Of a DNA stretch of 64,000 nt, positions 25,802 through 37,117 are shown in pieces (the first letter of the stretch is position 1; each line of letters starts with the position of its first letter). Both the position numbers and the translations under genes were made by a program. Origin of the DNA: Emydura subglobosa (taxonomy: Eukaryota > Chordata > Testudines > Chelidae); assembly GCA_007922225.1 (NCBI GenBank), contig ML679995.1, positions 8,374,689 through 8,438,688 of the forward strand. The letters run 5' to 3'. A model generated the notes under the pieces. That model saw only the letters and a list, made by a program, of their open reading frames with translations. It ran no database searches and was not told where the DNA came from.

Positions 25802-26425
25802 TGTGACATGGTTTATGGCACAGGACAGAGTGAGTGGAGCAGGGCTTTCTGTGCACCTCATCTGTGAAGATGCTTTCACATTCTTTATTCAGAGAGGAAG
25901 ATAGTGCCAAACTGTGACCTTCGCTGTTTACCAAGATAAGAAAATGTGAGAATTATCAGGTACCACAAGTCTTGAACCCAGGCCTGTGGAATGGCTGAGC
26001 AAGAGCCTTTCCTTCTGTGCCATCACACTACAAGGTCAGATGAGGGAACTGCAGCTGATACCCTCCCACCAGAGGCTACATCCAATGACTCAGCTGGGTC
26101 AGTTAACTAGCAGACTACTGATTGGATACCACTGGGTATACAGTTTCCTGTTCCTGTCCCATCCCTTGACTGAGCAGCTAGTTACTAAGCCTGCTGCTGA
26201 CCAGACCCCTGAGACCAAGTTTCTGCTTCCTTGCCTGGTTCCCACTCGTTATCTATTGTTCCTTGTGACTATCTGCAGCTTGACCCTTGGCATGACTTCT
26301 CACTCCAATTCTGGCTTAATCCTTGATGTGGCTCCCAATTGACTCTGGCTTTGACCTTTGACATAACTTCCAACTGTGGCCATGACTGACCATTAGGTTG
26401 GATGTCCCCATTACAGGCCCTGACA
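25802..26425. repeat. Unclassified interspersed repeat, possibly LTR-like
   Basis: The block begins TGTGACATGG and ends CCCTGACA, giving a TG...CA frame. Its 3' half (26270-26400) has a loosely tandem pattern of 'cttgaccctt', 'ctttgaccttt' and 'catgacttct' phrases. No flanking duplication was found and no coding remnant is seen, so this is a weak call. Confidence 0.3.
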
Positions 26426-27314
26426 GCAAATAGACAAGTATATGGGCTTGATTCTTCAAGCACCAAGAGCTTCCTGTGACTTTGCTGGTGATGTGAATGC
26501 ACAGTACTTCTGAAAATCAGGCCCTGTCTTTTTACTTATTTTCAATCACCATCTTTTTCAGGTTCAAATCTCTGCAAACAAATTAATGCTAACACAATTG
26601 GACCATCTCATGCTTAATGTCAGATTAAAAAATTAAACGTTGTGTATTTTGTTGGTAGCACTTCAGAAAGTTGAATGAGATCTCTCCAAGACACAATTTT
26701 CACCATTTTCCAACTTTAAAATATTCTGTTTCCATGTACATATTAGTACATGCCAGAGATGTGAACATCCTCAGGCTCAGGGAAAAAGCCTTTTTTGCTG
26801 CCCCTTTAGTTTTAGTTCAGTACAAATGTATCTTAGTGAATAGAAACGTCTAGCAGACAGGTGAATCAGCGACACTGGAGTAGTGCCCCCAATGCTCTCC
26901 CCTGCAGCCCAAAATAAACATGCAGCCTTGGAAACACTCTTAAGACTCCTCATCTTGATTACAATTAGCAGGAAGTCTCAGCATTTGATAATAGCAATAT
27001 GGGACAAACAGCTCTAAAGACCATAGTTGAAGACTAGCTGCCTTAATCTTTCTAGACTCTGGTCTTCCCAACTTCTCCTTCCATCGCTATTTAAGAAGGA
27101 AACAATCACAGGGACTAGCACCTGCTTCATGCTTCCCCAACCCTCTGCATGGAGCGCTCTCACACTATGCCACCTCTAGTTGTTGTCCCTTCTAAAGACC
27201 CACTTCTGCCCACAGAATGCCACACAATTAAAACTAGATTGAGAAATATAAAAAGTTTCCCCACTCCCCCTCCCCCACACTCCAGACAAAGTAATCCCTT
27301 TTTCTGGATCTTCC

Positions 27315-27497
27315 ACATTTTCTTTGAGTGATGTCCCTCTGAGTGCTCCACTTTAGGTGTTTGTGCTCCCTTGCACTCATAATCGGAGATTTGTAGTAGC
27401 AGTGACCCGGTTGGATTGCACATGTGTGGTCCCCATCTCGTGCTCCTTTAGGCAGTTATCCATCACTATGTGACCAACCTCCTCTCAGTTCCTTCTC
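27315..27497 (+). repeat. DIRS left inverted terminal repeat
   Basis: This 183 bp arm matches the reverse complement of 32897-33079. Shared landmarks include 'ctttaggtgtt', 'ctcataatcggag', 'tttgtagtagcagtg', 'ctttagg.gttatc' and 'accaacc'. Divergence is mostly transitions and short indels, consistent with an old insertion. Confidence 0.88.
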
Positions 27498-27549
27498 TTC
27501 CACCTTTGGCTCAAGTTGGAGCTCCAGCAGCACCTTTTTGCCTAGTCTA

Positions 27550-28950
27550 ATTAGTGTATTTTTATTGGTTAGACTTAGTTCCATTGATCCCTGAAAAAGA
27601 GAGATATTCCTCTCACCAGTCTTCTCCAATCTACATGTCCACCAGACCTGATCCACCATCTCACAGAGTTTATCATACTGGACCCAAAGAAGGACACTGG
27701 TACGGGCAGCCATGGTGGCCACCGATGCCATTTTCACCACAATGGGCTTATTGGAATCCATGGACACAATACCCACTGCAACACCACAAATCCTCCAGCC
27801 CATGCAAGATGAGTATGCAACGCTCACCCCACATTCTGTACCAGGACCATCGGAATTCACTGAGGACTTAACCAAAGAGAACAGGTCTCTGACCAGGAGA
27901 TGGCACAAACAGCACATTTTCCCTCAACTTCCCTTGATGACACCATTATTCCCCTTCCACCTCCCCATGAGGGTGACAATTTTAAACAATTTCAGTAGTT
28001 ATATCAGAGAGTTGCCAGTTCTCTGAATATATCCTTGGAAGAGGTCCAGGAAACACAGCATGAACTACAGATGGCCACATTAGCCAAGATCGCCTTGTCC
28101 ATGAACAGCGCCATTATGGAACCTGTCAAAACAATTTGGCAGACCCCAGCAACGATTCCACCAACTTGCAACAGGTCTGACAAAAATTACTATTTCCTGG
28201 CAAGGGAACAGAATTCCTATTCTTGCATCCTGCACTAAATTCCTTGGCCGTGGATGCAGTCCATGAACGGGGCAGTTAACACCCCAAAAATACACTGTAT
28301 GACAAAGCCTGGTAAAGGCTCAATGTCTTTGGACATAGTCTATTTCTCATCGACTTTATGCCTCAGAATCGCCAACTACGAAGCATAGCTGGTGAAATAT
28401 GACCACAATAACTATACCAAATTCTCTGAGTTGATGGAATTTTTTCACGAAGAGAAAAAATAACAGTTTAGGTCCCTTATTTCAGAAGAGCACCTTTTAT
28501 TCAGAACTGTTTACAGGCCGCCCTGGAATCAGCAGACATGGCTGCAAGATCCATAGCCACTGCAGTAGTCATCAGGAAAGCATCCTGCCTCCATCCCTCT
28601 GGATTTCCCAGAGAAGTCTAATCAATGGCAGAAGACCTTCTGTTTGAAGGTTCAAAGCTCTTTGCCACCAAAACAGACAAGTCCATTCACACAGCGAAGG
28701 ACTTTAAGGCAACTGAGATTCTTGGGAATCTATACACCTAGAACCAAGAGAAGACAGGGAAAATATGACACACCACAAAGATTCCGAACCACTTCCTACA
28801 CTCAGCACAGACAATAAGAACATCAAAACCACAGAGGCCTGCGAGGAGACGGCAACCTCATCCTCAAACCACAACATCTCAACAATCAACATCCAGGCAG
28901 CAAATTTGAAACACTTGTCAAGGGCCCAAGAATCCCACACCTTCTAATGC
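27550..28950 (+). pseudogene. DIRS gag-like ORF1 remnant
   Basis: The N-terminal part (27554-27871) is rich in Pro, Tyr, Trp and His, with WYGQPWWPPMPFSPQWAYWN, as is usual for DIRS ORF1. A second frame (28035-28238) reads LEEVQETQHELQ and then EPVKTIWQTPATIPPTC, a conserved ORF1 block. Later frames contain LQAALESADMAARSIATAVV followed by SGFPREV and LLFEGSKLFATKTDKS (about 28510-28690). Several frameshifts and stops interrupt it. It would have encoded the structural protein of the element. The family is recognised from block order and character. Confidence 0.8.
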
Positions 28951-30850
28951 TGGAACCATCTACCATCTCCCAACCATTTGGAGATCGCCTAATTTCCTTT
29001 TATCCAATCTGGTAAACCATCACAACTGACAGATGGGTATTAGAGAGAGTTGAGTATGGATTTTCCAATCCTTGTACTTCCACACTCTTCCTCTTCCCCC
29101 CCCCCCCCCCCAACCATCCTTTCCTGTCCCTTTTCAGAGACCCATCTCACAAATATCTATTGCATCAAGAGGTAAACCACCTCACACACTTGGGCGCAAT
29201 AGAGCTAGTACCAACAAAATACAGAGGAAATGGCTTTTATTCACATTATTTCCTCACACACAATAAAACAGGAGGGTGGAGACCCATTTTCGATCTATGA
29301 TGGCTCCTGTTCATGAAAACTCAGCACTTCAAGTTGGTCACAGTAGCCACCATCATTCCAGCTCTAGAAAGGGGGGGAGGAGGGGCTGGTCTCGACCTAC
29401 AGGATGCATACTTTCATATAAAAATTCATCTGTCACATCGCAGGTTCCTTCAGTTTACTCTAGACCTGCATTACTTCCTATACAATTTCCTACTCTTTGG
29501 TCTATCCTCTGCCCCTCGAGTATTCTCAAAGGTTCTAGCTGTAGTGGCTGCCCACCCACGCAAAAATGGAATCATGATATTCCCATACTTAGATAATTAC
29601 TTACTGAAAGCATCAATTCGACAGGAAGCATTAGGTGCAACTGAAGAAACAGTAGCTCTGTTTGAATGATTAGGCCTTCAGATAAATACAGAAAAATCAA
29701 CGCTAACACCAGTACAAGAACAGGAATTCGTTGGCACTTATTTCAACTCGCCTGAGGCCACAGCATCTCTAGCATGACATTGATTCTTCACTCTGAACAA
29801 CCTCATCTCCACAACACTAAACAGTCCTCAGATAATAGCCAGGACTTGCCTCCAACTTTAGGACCACATGGCTGCAACAGCCTTTGTTGTCAAGCACGCA
29901 AACTTACATAGGAGGAGCATACTAGCTTGGCTCCACATGACCTATTGCCCATGAAAGCACAGTATAAACAGAAAGCTTTACAATGCCAGACAAGATAAAG
30001 CACTCACTTCTCTGGACACAACCAGACAATGTCTGCCTTGGAGTGCCTTTCGTACAGGACTCCCCAGTGATGACCATCACAATGGATGCATCCCTCCTAG
30101 AGCATGTCTCAACACACAATTTACTTAGGGTCACTGGTCACCAACAGACTCCCCACTTCACATAAATCTACTAGAATTATAAGCTGTTCACAATGCGTGC
30201 TCCACTTCCTCCCCATAATCAAGATCAGGACTATACAAATCTTCAGACAATGTAGCATTCATATTCTGCATAAACAGTTAAGGAGGTGGCACGTTCACGC
30301 TGTCTGGCACAGAAGCCATATGGCTATGGAACTGGTGCATCGCACACAACATCCACATCACAGCATCATACCTACCTGGAAGTCAAAACACCACAGCCGA
30401 TGCATTAAGCAGGAGCTTTTCTCAGGACCATGAGTGAGAATTGGACACGCGAGTGCTAAACAACATATTCAAGCAATGGGGAATCCCAACCATAGACTTA
30501 TTTACGAGTGCACACAATGTCAAGTGTCCTGAATGTTGTTCCAGAGTAGGACTGGTCCATCATTCCCTGGGCGATGCCTTCCTTATCAAATGGAATACTC
30601 CCCTCTTATACCCCTTCCCTCCCATTTCCCTCCATGTGCAAATGCATCACAAAATCAAACTACAACAGGCCACAGTAATTCAGATTGCTCCCACATGGTC
30701 TCGACAAACATGGTTCCCTTACACTGACATTTGCAGAAGGTTTCAACCATGTTTCTCTTCTCCCTCATTCCCTTTCCCAGGACACATGTCAAATCCTGTA
30801 TCTGAACCTAGAAACTCCATCTCAAGGTGTGGTTGCTACAAGGACCCAAA
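28950..30850 (+). pseudogene. DIRS reverse transcriptase and RNase H remnant
   Basis: At 29313-29669 one frame reads LDLQDAYFHIKIHLSHRRFL, then NFLLFGLSSAPRVFSKVLAVV and FPYLDNYLLKA, the RT palm blocks of DIRS elements. The usual YxDD box reads YLDN (29586-29597), so the second catalytic aspartate is lost. Further on, other frames give LLEL, SYLPGSQNTTADALSRSFSQ (about 30370-30430, the RNase H end) and NNIFKQWGIPTIDLFTSAHN. The last of these precedes a WSRQTWFPY block. A C16 run (29096-29111) and multiple stops break the frame. The function was copying element RNA to DNA; this copy is inactive. Confidence 0.88.
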
Positions 30851-30879
30851 ATAACCTACTCGGAGGAAGTACAGAACAT

Positions 30880-31909
30880 CTGTTTAAACAGTTGTAGAGT
30901 GATTACCCAACACACACATCCAAACAAATGAGATGATTTGATAACTGGTGCCAAAACAAAGAGGTCACACCAGCTTCTGCTCCGTTATGCTTGATACTGG
31001 ACTACTTACTAGAACTTAAGAAATCAGGACTCTCTGATCTCAATGAGGGTACAACTTTCAGCTTTTCTCTCATTTCACCACAGTGTGGACGACCCATTAG
31101 ACTTTGCACACCCAATCACCAAAAGGTTTCTTAAAGGCCTCAGCAACACTTTCCCAGAAGTAAGAACATCTTCCCCATCATGGGACCTCAACCAGTTGTT
31201 CGAGGTACCACTGGACTCCCGTTTGAACCTTTGGCGACTTGCTCTCTCCTCCACCTTTCAGTGAAAATAGCCTTTCTCGTCACATCCACATCAGCCAGAT
31301 GCATTGAAGAACTGGGAGCCCTCATGGCGGACCCAAAAACGCCATCTTCTTTAAAGATAAAGTTACCTTTAGACCACATCCCAAATTGTTACCTAAGATT
31401 GCTTCCTCATTTCACCTCAACCAGCCCATCCATCTAACAACAGTGTACCCTAAACTCCATCACAACAGACGAGAATTGATACTTCATACCTAAGACATCC
31501 GCAGGGTGCTGGCATTTTATATAGACAAAACAAAATAATTCAGCAAATCTACAAAACTATTCATATCAATTGCTGAATGCTCAAAAGGAGGCACCATATC
31601 TAAGCAGTGGCTTTCCAAATGGATTTCTGACTTATCAAATTATGTTATCATCAGTACAACCTACAACACCCTAAAGGGATTCATACACATTCCTCTAGGG
31701 CAGTAGCTACCTTGATAGCATTCCTCAATAATATATCTGCCTGTAAAACTGCAGCTTGGGCCTCACCACATACAATCGCACAACACCACGCACTAAAACA
31801 ACATGCAAGTTCCGACGCACTTTTCGGATTTACCATATTATCATCTGCCAGGACTTCAACTCCAAAGCCCTCTCCATCCACTGGAGGGCACTGCTCTGAA
31901 GTCACCTAA
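30880..31909 (+). pseudogene. DIRS tyrosine recombinase remnant
   Basis: This is the integrating enzyme of DIRS elements. Frames in order give LILDYLLELKKSGLSDLN (about 30990-31045), GTTGLPFEPLATCSLLHLSV, LVTSTSARCIEELGALMADP (31278-31335) and a C-terminal block AVATLIAFLNNISACKTAAW then ASPHTIAQHHALKQHAS (31700-31815). Compared with the family pattern, the motif-I arginine position reads Cys (SARCIEEL) and the expected active-site tyrosine position in HT...Y reads His. Both are single transitions. In-frame stops and at least two frameshifts are also present. The residue assignments are from pattern recognition, not an alignment. Confidence 0.82.
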
Positions 31910-32855
31910 AGTGGAGTATGCCCAGGTGTTACCCAGGGTTCCTGGGCCCGATAACTTTTAATCTCCGTGAGTTGGTATCAGGAAATAAAGCAAAAGAAAT
32001 GCAATACCTCCACCTGCTATATGGCAGGCACAGACAAGTCAAAACTAAGGGCTCTTAACTTAAATCTTTAGTTTATTGGTCTTTAACAATTCCCATTGGA
32101 ATTACCTTCACTGGAAGTCTCAACTTATTAGTCTTAAGCACGTACAAATACAATAGGCGGTTAGAGTACCCCAAAATTTGATAGTTACCCCCCCAGGTTT
32201 GAGGCAGTCTTCAGGTGAATCAGTCACAGATTTCTGGATGGCCAGCCCTTCTGTCTGTGCCTGGAGATCTTTTCAAAGTGTCCACAACGCAATCCGCCTG
32301 ACTCAGACTCGCTACCTCCCTCTTATACCCCAAAAGTTGGAGACCTGTCAATCAAAAGAATGTTACATAGCTGACCAAACAAATCAATCACTTGACAAAA
32401 GCAGGCGTTAGAGACGTCACTAAACATACATATATATATTTAGGCAAGCAGTTTTAAGCTGGTAATCTGATAGCTAAATTTCCCTATACGGACAATTCTA
32501 AAATAATATCCAGACTTCCTGTTTTTCACAGACATTTGCCCCAGCATATTCAGAGAGAGAGAGAGAGAATGCAAGGAGCCAGGCTCACTTCACGTGTTGA
32601 CAATCTATCCCCTCCCCTTCCTGGTTTGCCTACTTGTACTAAGTTCCTACAAAGGCCTGAAAATGGCTAAAAACAGTAAGCAGAACAATTGCTAGTCTAT
32701 CCCAATAACTGGCTGTGGCTTGGACACCTGGCTGGTTGCTAAAATGCCCGTTCACAGGGACATCGCTTGAAGAAGGAGAGGGTTGCTCACCTTGTGCAGT
32801 AAATGAGGTTCTTCGAGATGTGTGTCCCTGTGGGTACTCCACTACCCTCCCTCCT
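31908..32855 (+). repeat. DIRS 3' palindromic (internal complementary) region split by an LTR
   Basis: Before the LTR the sequence reads 'cctaaagtggagtatgccca'. After it come 'cagggacatcgcttgaagaa' and then, inverted, 'ggttcttcgagatgtgtgtc' and 'cctgtgggtactccac' (32808-32842). Joined across the insertion, the two sides are inverted copies of the same terminal motif. That is the expected DIRS arrangement for circular-intermediate formation. Confidence 0.72.
31927..32754 (-). mobile_element. Solo LTR of an endogenous retrovirus (828 bp)
   Basis: The insertion has TG...CA ends (TGTTACCC on the left, CGTTCA on the right of the + strand). It is flanked by the 4 bp duplication CAGG at 31923-31926 and 32755-32758. 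On the minus strand there is a TATAAG box (32327-32322) and, about 250 bp downstream, an AATAAA signal (32077-32072) followed by some 145 bp to the LTR end. An (AG)9 tract lies at 32552-32569 in the presumed U3. No internal viral genes are present, so it is a solo LTR left by recombination. A 4 bp duplication is typical of gammaretrovirus-like (class I) elements. It disrupts the palindromic region of the DIRS element. Confidence 0.8.
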
Positions 32856-32896
32856 CCCCTGTACTTCGGAGTCTTCACACTAAAAGCTCTGCAGTA

Positions 32897-33079
32897 GAGC
32901 GGGAACTAAAGGGGGTTGGTTGCACAGTGCCAGATAACCACCTAAAGCAGCATGAGTTGGGGACCGCGCACATGCGGCTCAACTGGGGCACTGCTACTAC
33001 AAACCTCCGATTATGAGAGCAGTGGCGCATGAACACCTAAAGCGGAGTACCCACAGGAACACACATCTCAAAGAACCTC
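32897..33079 (+). repeat. DIRS right inverted terminal repeat
   Basis: This is the inverted partner of 27315-27497, ending near 'aacctcagtt'. It also shares the 'gtacccacagg' and 'acacatctc' motif with the palindromic region just upstream. Confidence 0.88.
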
Positions 33080-33424
33080 AGTTACAGCACAAGTGCAGTA
33101 GCCTTCTCTTTATCTTGTTTTTGTCTGTTTCGGCTAACTCTGAAGATTTCCAGAATAGGGACTGCCTTAAAATCTGTGTGTTAAGCTGCCATTGTATAAT
33201 TAGTAATTAGAATATAAATGCCTTTTTTTCCAGCCAACAGCTTGCTTTCTTATTTTCTGTGAAGCTGCTATAGTAATTGCTAATTGTGGTGGTTGTTTTT
33301 CAAATAAGGCAATTCTATATATTTTTTGTAATGATTGAAACCTGTAACCAATTTCAAAGCCAATATCTCAAAAGGGGGATCATCACTTTTGAGATGCAGG
33401 AACAATGCAGCATTGTCACACTTC

Positions 33425-33425
33425 C

Positions 33426-33459
<34 letters not shown>

Positions 33460-33468
33460 GAAAAAAAA
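33425..33468 (+). repeat. A-rich (AAAAG)n simple repeat
   Basis: About 44 nt of A runs with regularly spaced G, roughly AAAAG repeated. Pure A12 precedes it. Confidence 0.9.
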
Positions 33469-33824
33469 CTTCCCAATTTGAACAGAAAAGCCAGATGGCT
33501 TGTATCTGTCCTTCATGGCAGATATGACCTTTAAATTAGAAAACATTGGGGACCAATGATTCATCGACACACAAAGAACTCAGCAAGCATTAAAGAACAC
33601 ACTGCTCTAATTGACTGAGCTCTGCTTCAGATGTTCATTGATTACAGTAGATGTCACTACTGTTTCATTTATAAGCCAGCATATCAAGGACATGTATGGG
33701 TAAAAGTCCCCCTTCCCCAGCAAGCAGTTGATAACTACAGTATGGGTAGTTAAGTATGTGCAGAAAGGCAGTGAGATTCAGGTGATTCAAGTGGAGTAAT
33801 TTTCTTGCTGGGGAATATAATAAT

Positions 33825-34090
33825 GCTTGTGCATTTACAAAGCACTTTGCATGTTCAAATCCCTGTGCAAATATTAACTAATCCGCACAGCACTGCTTTG
33901 AGATGAGTAACCGAGTTTGTCAGAAAACAGGGAAAGTGGGGAGGCTTTGTTTTTTTTATTGAAATTTCACATGTTGAAATTTTCTGCATCTATAAGCAGT
34001 GTGCCCCCATTTTATAGACAGAAAAATTGAGATGGGTGAAGTGATTTTCTTAAGGTTACAGGAGGAGTCATAGGCAGAACCATCAGCCTG
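33825..34090 (-). repeat. Old MIR-like SINE, inverted
   Basis: The order 'tttacaaagcactttgcatg', then 'cccattttatagacagaaaa' and 'gagatgggtgaagtgatttt' is that of an inverted MIR-type element. The same order is better preserved at 53715-53895. The copy is diverged and borders are approximate. Confidence 0.55.
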
Positions 34091-34954
34091 ATCCAGTGCC
34101 CTTTGAAGTCAATGGGAATCCTTTGGTTCAGGAAAAAGGAACAATTTATTAATAATCCTTCACTCTTGTACTTTGAGATGCTTGGTAAAAGTCAGTATAA
34201 AGTACTTTAGCAATAATTAATTATGTTAGCACATCTGTGAGGCAATTAGGTGTTATACACATTTGATAAATAGATAAGCTCTAGAGTCCCTGCTCTAACC
34301 ACTAGACAGCAGTTCATATCAATGAAGCAACAGAGGTGAGGTATCTGGGAAGTCTGTACCATGCCACAAGTCAGCTATAGTATGGCCCAAGGGATGGATG
34401 ATCTGTTGTGGTTGATAGTGAACATTACTAAATTTAAGCTGTCTGTGCTTCACTAAATTCTGTAACACATGTACTTGAATCCAGTACTAGAAATCGGTAA
34501 TCTGGAAGTAATGTTTGTTCTTGTGGTTTGCCTGTGTACAGTTTTGGACAGTGGTTGACACCTGTCTTTGTTTAATTGCTTGAATAGATCACTGTTTGTA
34601 AGAGATGGAGTCATATAATTTACCCCTGTATTTCTGGGTTTATTCATGCTGAGAGGAGTCTTTTTTGACTTTCTGTGTCTGTACAAAACATTGATACATT
34701 TTACTGTTGTGATTGAAAATAGTTGATCTGGTTTATTTCAACATTACATCTACCTACTGCTCTGGAGTAGTGGAGAAAGTCTAACCTTTTGGGGGAGTTC
34801 AACATCAGCATGATTTATTTTTGCCTAATGATATTTTGCATAGACAGACGTACCTTTCCCTCCATTTATTTAAGGACTGCAGCGGTAGAGCTTGCTATAT
34901 ACTTGTCTTTCTATTTCTAGGGTATTAGTTTTGCAAATGTATTAGTCTTATAAT

Positions 34955-35828
34955 TTTGCATCTGTATAAATGCAAAGTAATGCACATTGGAAAACATAAT
35001 TGCAACTATACATATAAAATGGTGGGGTCTAAATTAGTTGTTTCCACTCAAGTAAAAGATCTTGATGTAATTGTAGATAGTTCTCTGAAAACATCCACTC
35101 AATGTGCTGTGGCAGTCAAAAAAGCTAATAATGTTGGGAATCATTAGGAAAGGGATAGATAATATGACAGAAAATATTATATTGCCTCTATATAAATCCA
35201 TGGTACTCCCACCTCTTGAATACTGAGTGCAGATCTGGTCACCCCATCTCAAAAAAAGATATATTGGAATTGGAAAAGATAAGAACAGTGGAACAAAAAT
35301 GATTAGGAGTATGGAACAGCTTCTATATGAGAAGAGATTATATATAGCTTCTATATGAGGAGACTGGGACTTCTCATCTTCAAAAAGAGATAACTAAGGG
35401 TATTTATTTCTTCTCATAACACAAAAACTAGGGGTCACCATATGAAATTAATGGGCATCAGGTTTAAAATGAGCAAAAGGAAGTATTTCTTAACACAATG
35501 CACAGTCAATCTGTGGAACTCTTTGCCAGAGGATGTTGTGAAGGCTAAGACTATAACAGGGTTAAAAAAATAACACTAGGTAAATTCTTGGAGTATAGGC
35601 CCATAAGTGGCTATTAAACAGAATGGGCAGGAATGCAAAACCATGTTCTGAAGTGTCCCTAGCCTCTGTTTGCCAGAATCTGGGAATGGGTGATCGGATG
35701 GATCACTTGATGATCACCTGTTCTGTTCATTCTCTCTGAAGCACCTGACATTGGCCACTGTCTAAAGACAGGATACTGGGCTAGATGGACCACTGGTCTG
35801 ACCCAATATGGCCATTCTTATATTCTTC
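34955..35828 (+). mobile_element. CR1 LINE, 5'-truncated, RT C-terminus to 3' end
   Basis: The 5' part reads HIGKHNCNYTYKMVGSKLVV followed by VDSSLKTSTQCAVAVKKAN, the CR1 ORF2 C-terminus also seen at 11716-12330. It continues in broken frames through 'gaactctttgccagaggatg' to the 3' end 'atactgggctagatggacca' and 'gacccaatatggccattctt'. A 17 bp segment is duplicated near 35318-35363. Stops and frameshifts make it inactive. Confidence 0.87.
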
Positions 35829-36523
35829 ATTTCAGATTATATCAGGGTAGAAAAATCCTAAGAAAAGTTGCTATTTGGACATAAGCACACTCTTGTTTGT
35901 CCAGATCATACCACTGCTTCAATTATTAATTTTGGCTAACGTGAATGAGACTCAAAGCTAAAACATTTCGTGTTCTATTTACATATTGTTGCTGCTAACA
36001 TCCTTATTTCTGTAGATCAGAGAGGAAGAGGATCCGATTTAGCATCTGAGAATGTTGGTGATACCTTTGCTCAATTCTACAAATAAAAAAACCTTACTGA
36101 AAACTTTAGATGCTTTCACAGAAACTGTAGTCTATTCAGTATGGTAGGATTTTTGCCTCAAGACAAAAGCTGTGGTCCTCTCCAAAACACCATGTAGGCA
36201 AATCTATTCATGTGAATGCAAGAAACATCTGAATAGGTGGAAGAATTAACTATTTTGACATAAAACTGTAGAGTAGAGAGAACCAAACAATGCCATGTTC
36301 AGGGAACTATGAAGCGTGGTAGGAGTCAAAGCAGAACGCTGAAAGCTGACTGTCATTAACAACTTTAGATGAAAAAAATAAAAATCCCTGCACTGAGCAT
36401 TCTAGTATCTGCAGAGAATCTGACATCAAATGACTTTCTTTAAGTCCTGGCAATGGTGTTACTCATGGGTATGTGCAGGTGCATGGCTTAATCAAAAGAT
36501 ACTCTGGTTTTTTTCATCTAGAG

Positions 36524-36654
36524 TAGTGGTTTTCAACCTGTTGTCCACGGACCCCTGAAAGTCCGCAGACTATGTCTAAGATTTCCAAAAGGATCTGAAC
36601 CTCCATTCAAAATTTTGTAGAGATCCACGAATGAAAAAAGGTTGAAAACCACTG
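36524..36654. mobile_element. hAT MITE (131 bp) with perfect 8 bp target duplication
   Basis: The ends TAGTGGTTTTCAACCT and AGGTTGAAAACCACTG are inverted copies differing only at the outermost base. Perfect duplication ATCTAGAG flanks it at 36516-36523 and 36655-36662. It is too short to encode anything and depended on a transposase supplied elsewhere. Confidence 0.92.
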
Positions 36655-37117
36655 ATCTAGAGGAAGTTACTCAGTTGTAGGCACACAGATGTCTTAAAAA
36701 TTTCACTAGCTGACTGCAATGAGCAAATCTTTATTCCAATGATCAAATTATTGAGTAGCTAATCATAGTCAACACCTGCAGTGCTGCTTAACCTTGCTGG
36801 AGGCACAAGTAGTGGGCAGCTTATATAATGACTGATTTACAATTAGTCTGTGAATTAAATATCAATAAGACTATTTAAGGGAAAAGGTTCTCCTGTAAAC
36901 TATTCAGTCAGAATGTGAACATGGGCATCTTTTGTCCTTTAATTATGAGGAGCATTCAAGCAATTTCAGATAAGCATTAACTCTTGATAATATATTGCCT
37001 TCAAGTTTTTCAAAAAGTAATGAAAATGATTTAAATCACACCCCAATTTACTAATTCATTTCAGGCACAGTTTCTTTTTAACAGCGAGTGACACAACCAT
37101 TGACACAAACTACCCAG

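Larger units (their letters stand above)
27315..33079 (+). mobile_element. DIRS-type tyrosine-recombinase retrotransposon, degenerate
   Basis: DIRS elements have inverted terminal repeats, an internal complementary region, a gag-like ORF, RT plus RNase H, and a tyrosine recombinase in place of an integrase. All these parts are visible here in that order on the + strand. They are the left ITR (27315-27497), gag (27550-28950), RT/RNase H (28950-30850), recombinase (30880-31909), a palindromic 3' region (31908-32855, split by an LTR) and the right ITR (32897-33079). All coding parts carry stops and frameshifts, so the copy is dead. It lies in a PIK3C3 intron in the gene's own orientation. Confidence 0.9.

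Noticed and set aside
25986..26342. 118-codon open frame
   Set aside because: It sits in a repeat-like block with loosely tandem phrases and has no protein resemblance.
27456..27917. 153-codon minus-strand open frame
   Set aside because: It is antisense to the DIRS gag region and overlaps the left terminal repeat. The gag reading on the + strand explains the sequence.
33425..33468. CRISPR-like or satellite array
   Set aside because: It is a short A-rich pentanucleotide microsatellite. No spacer-repeat structure exists anywhere in the window.
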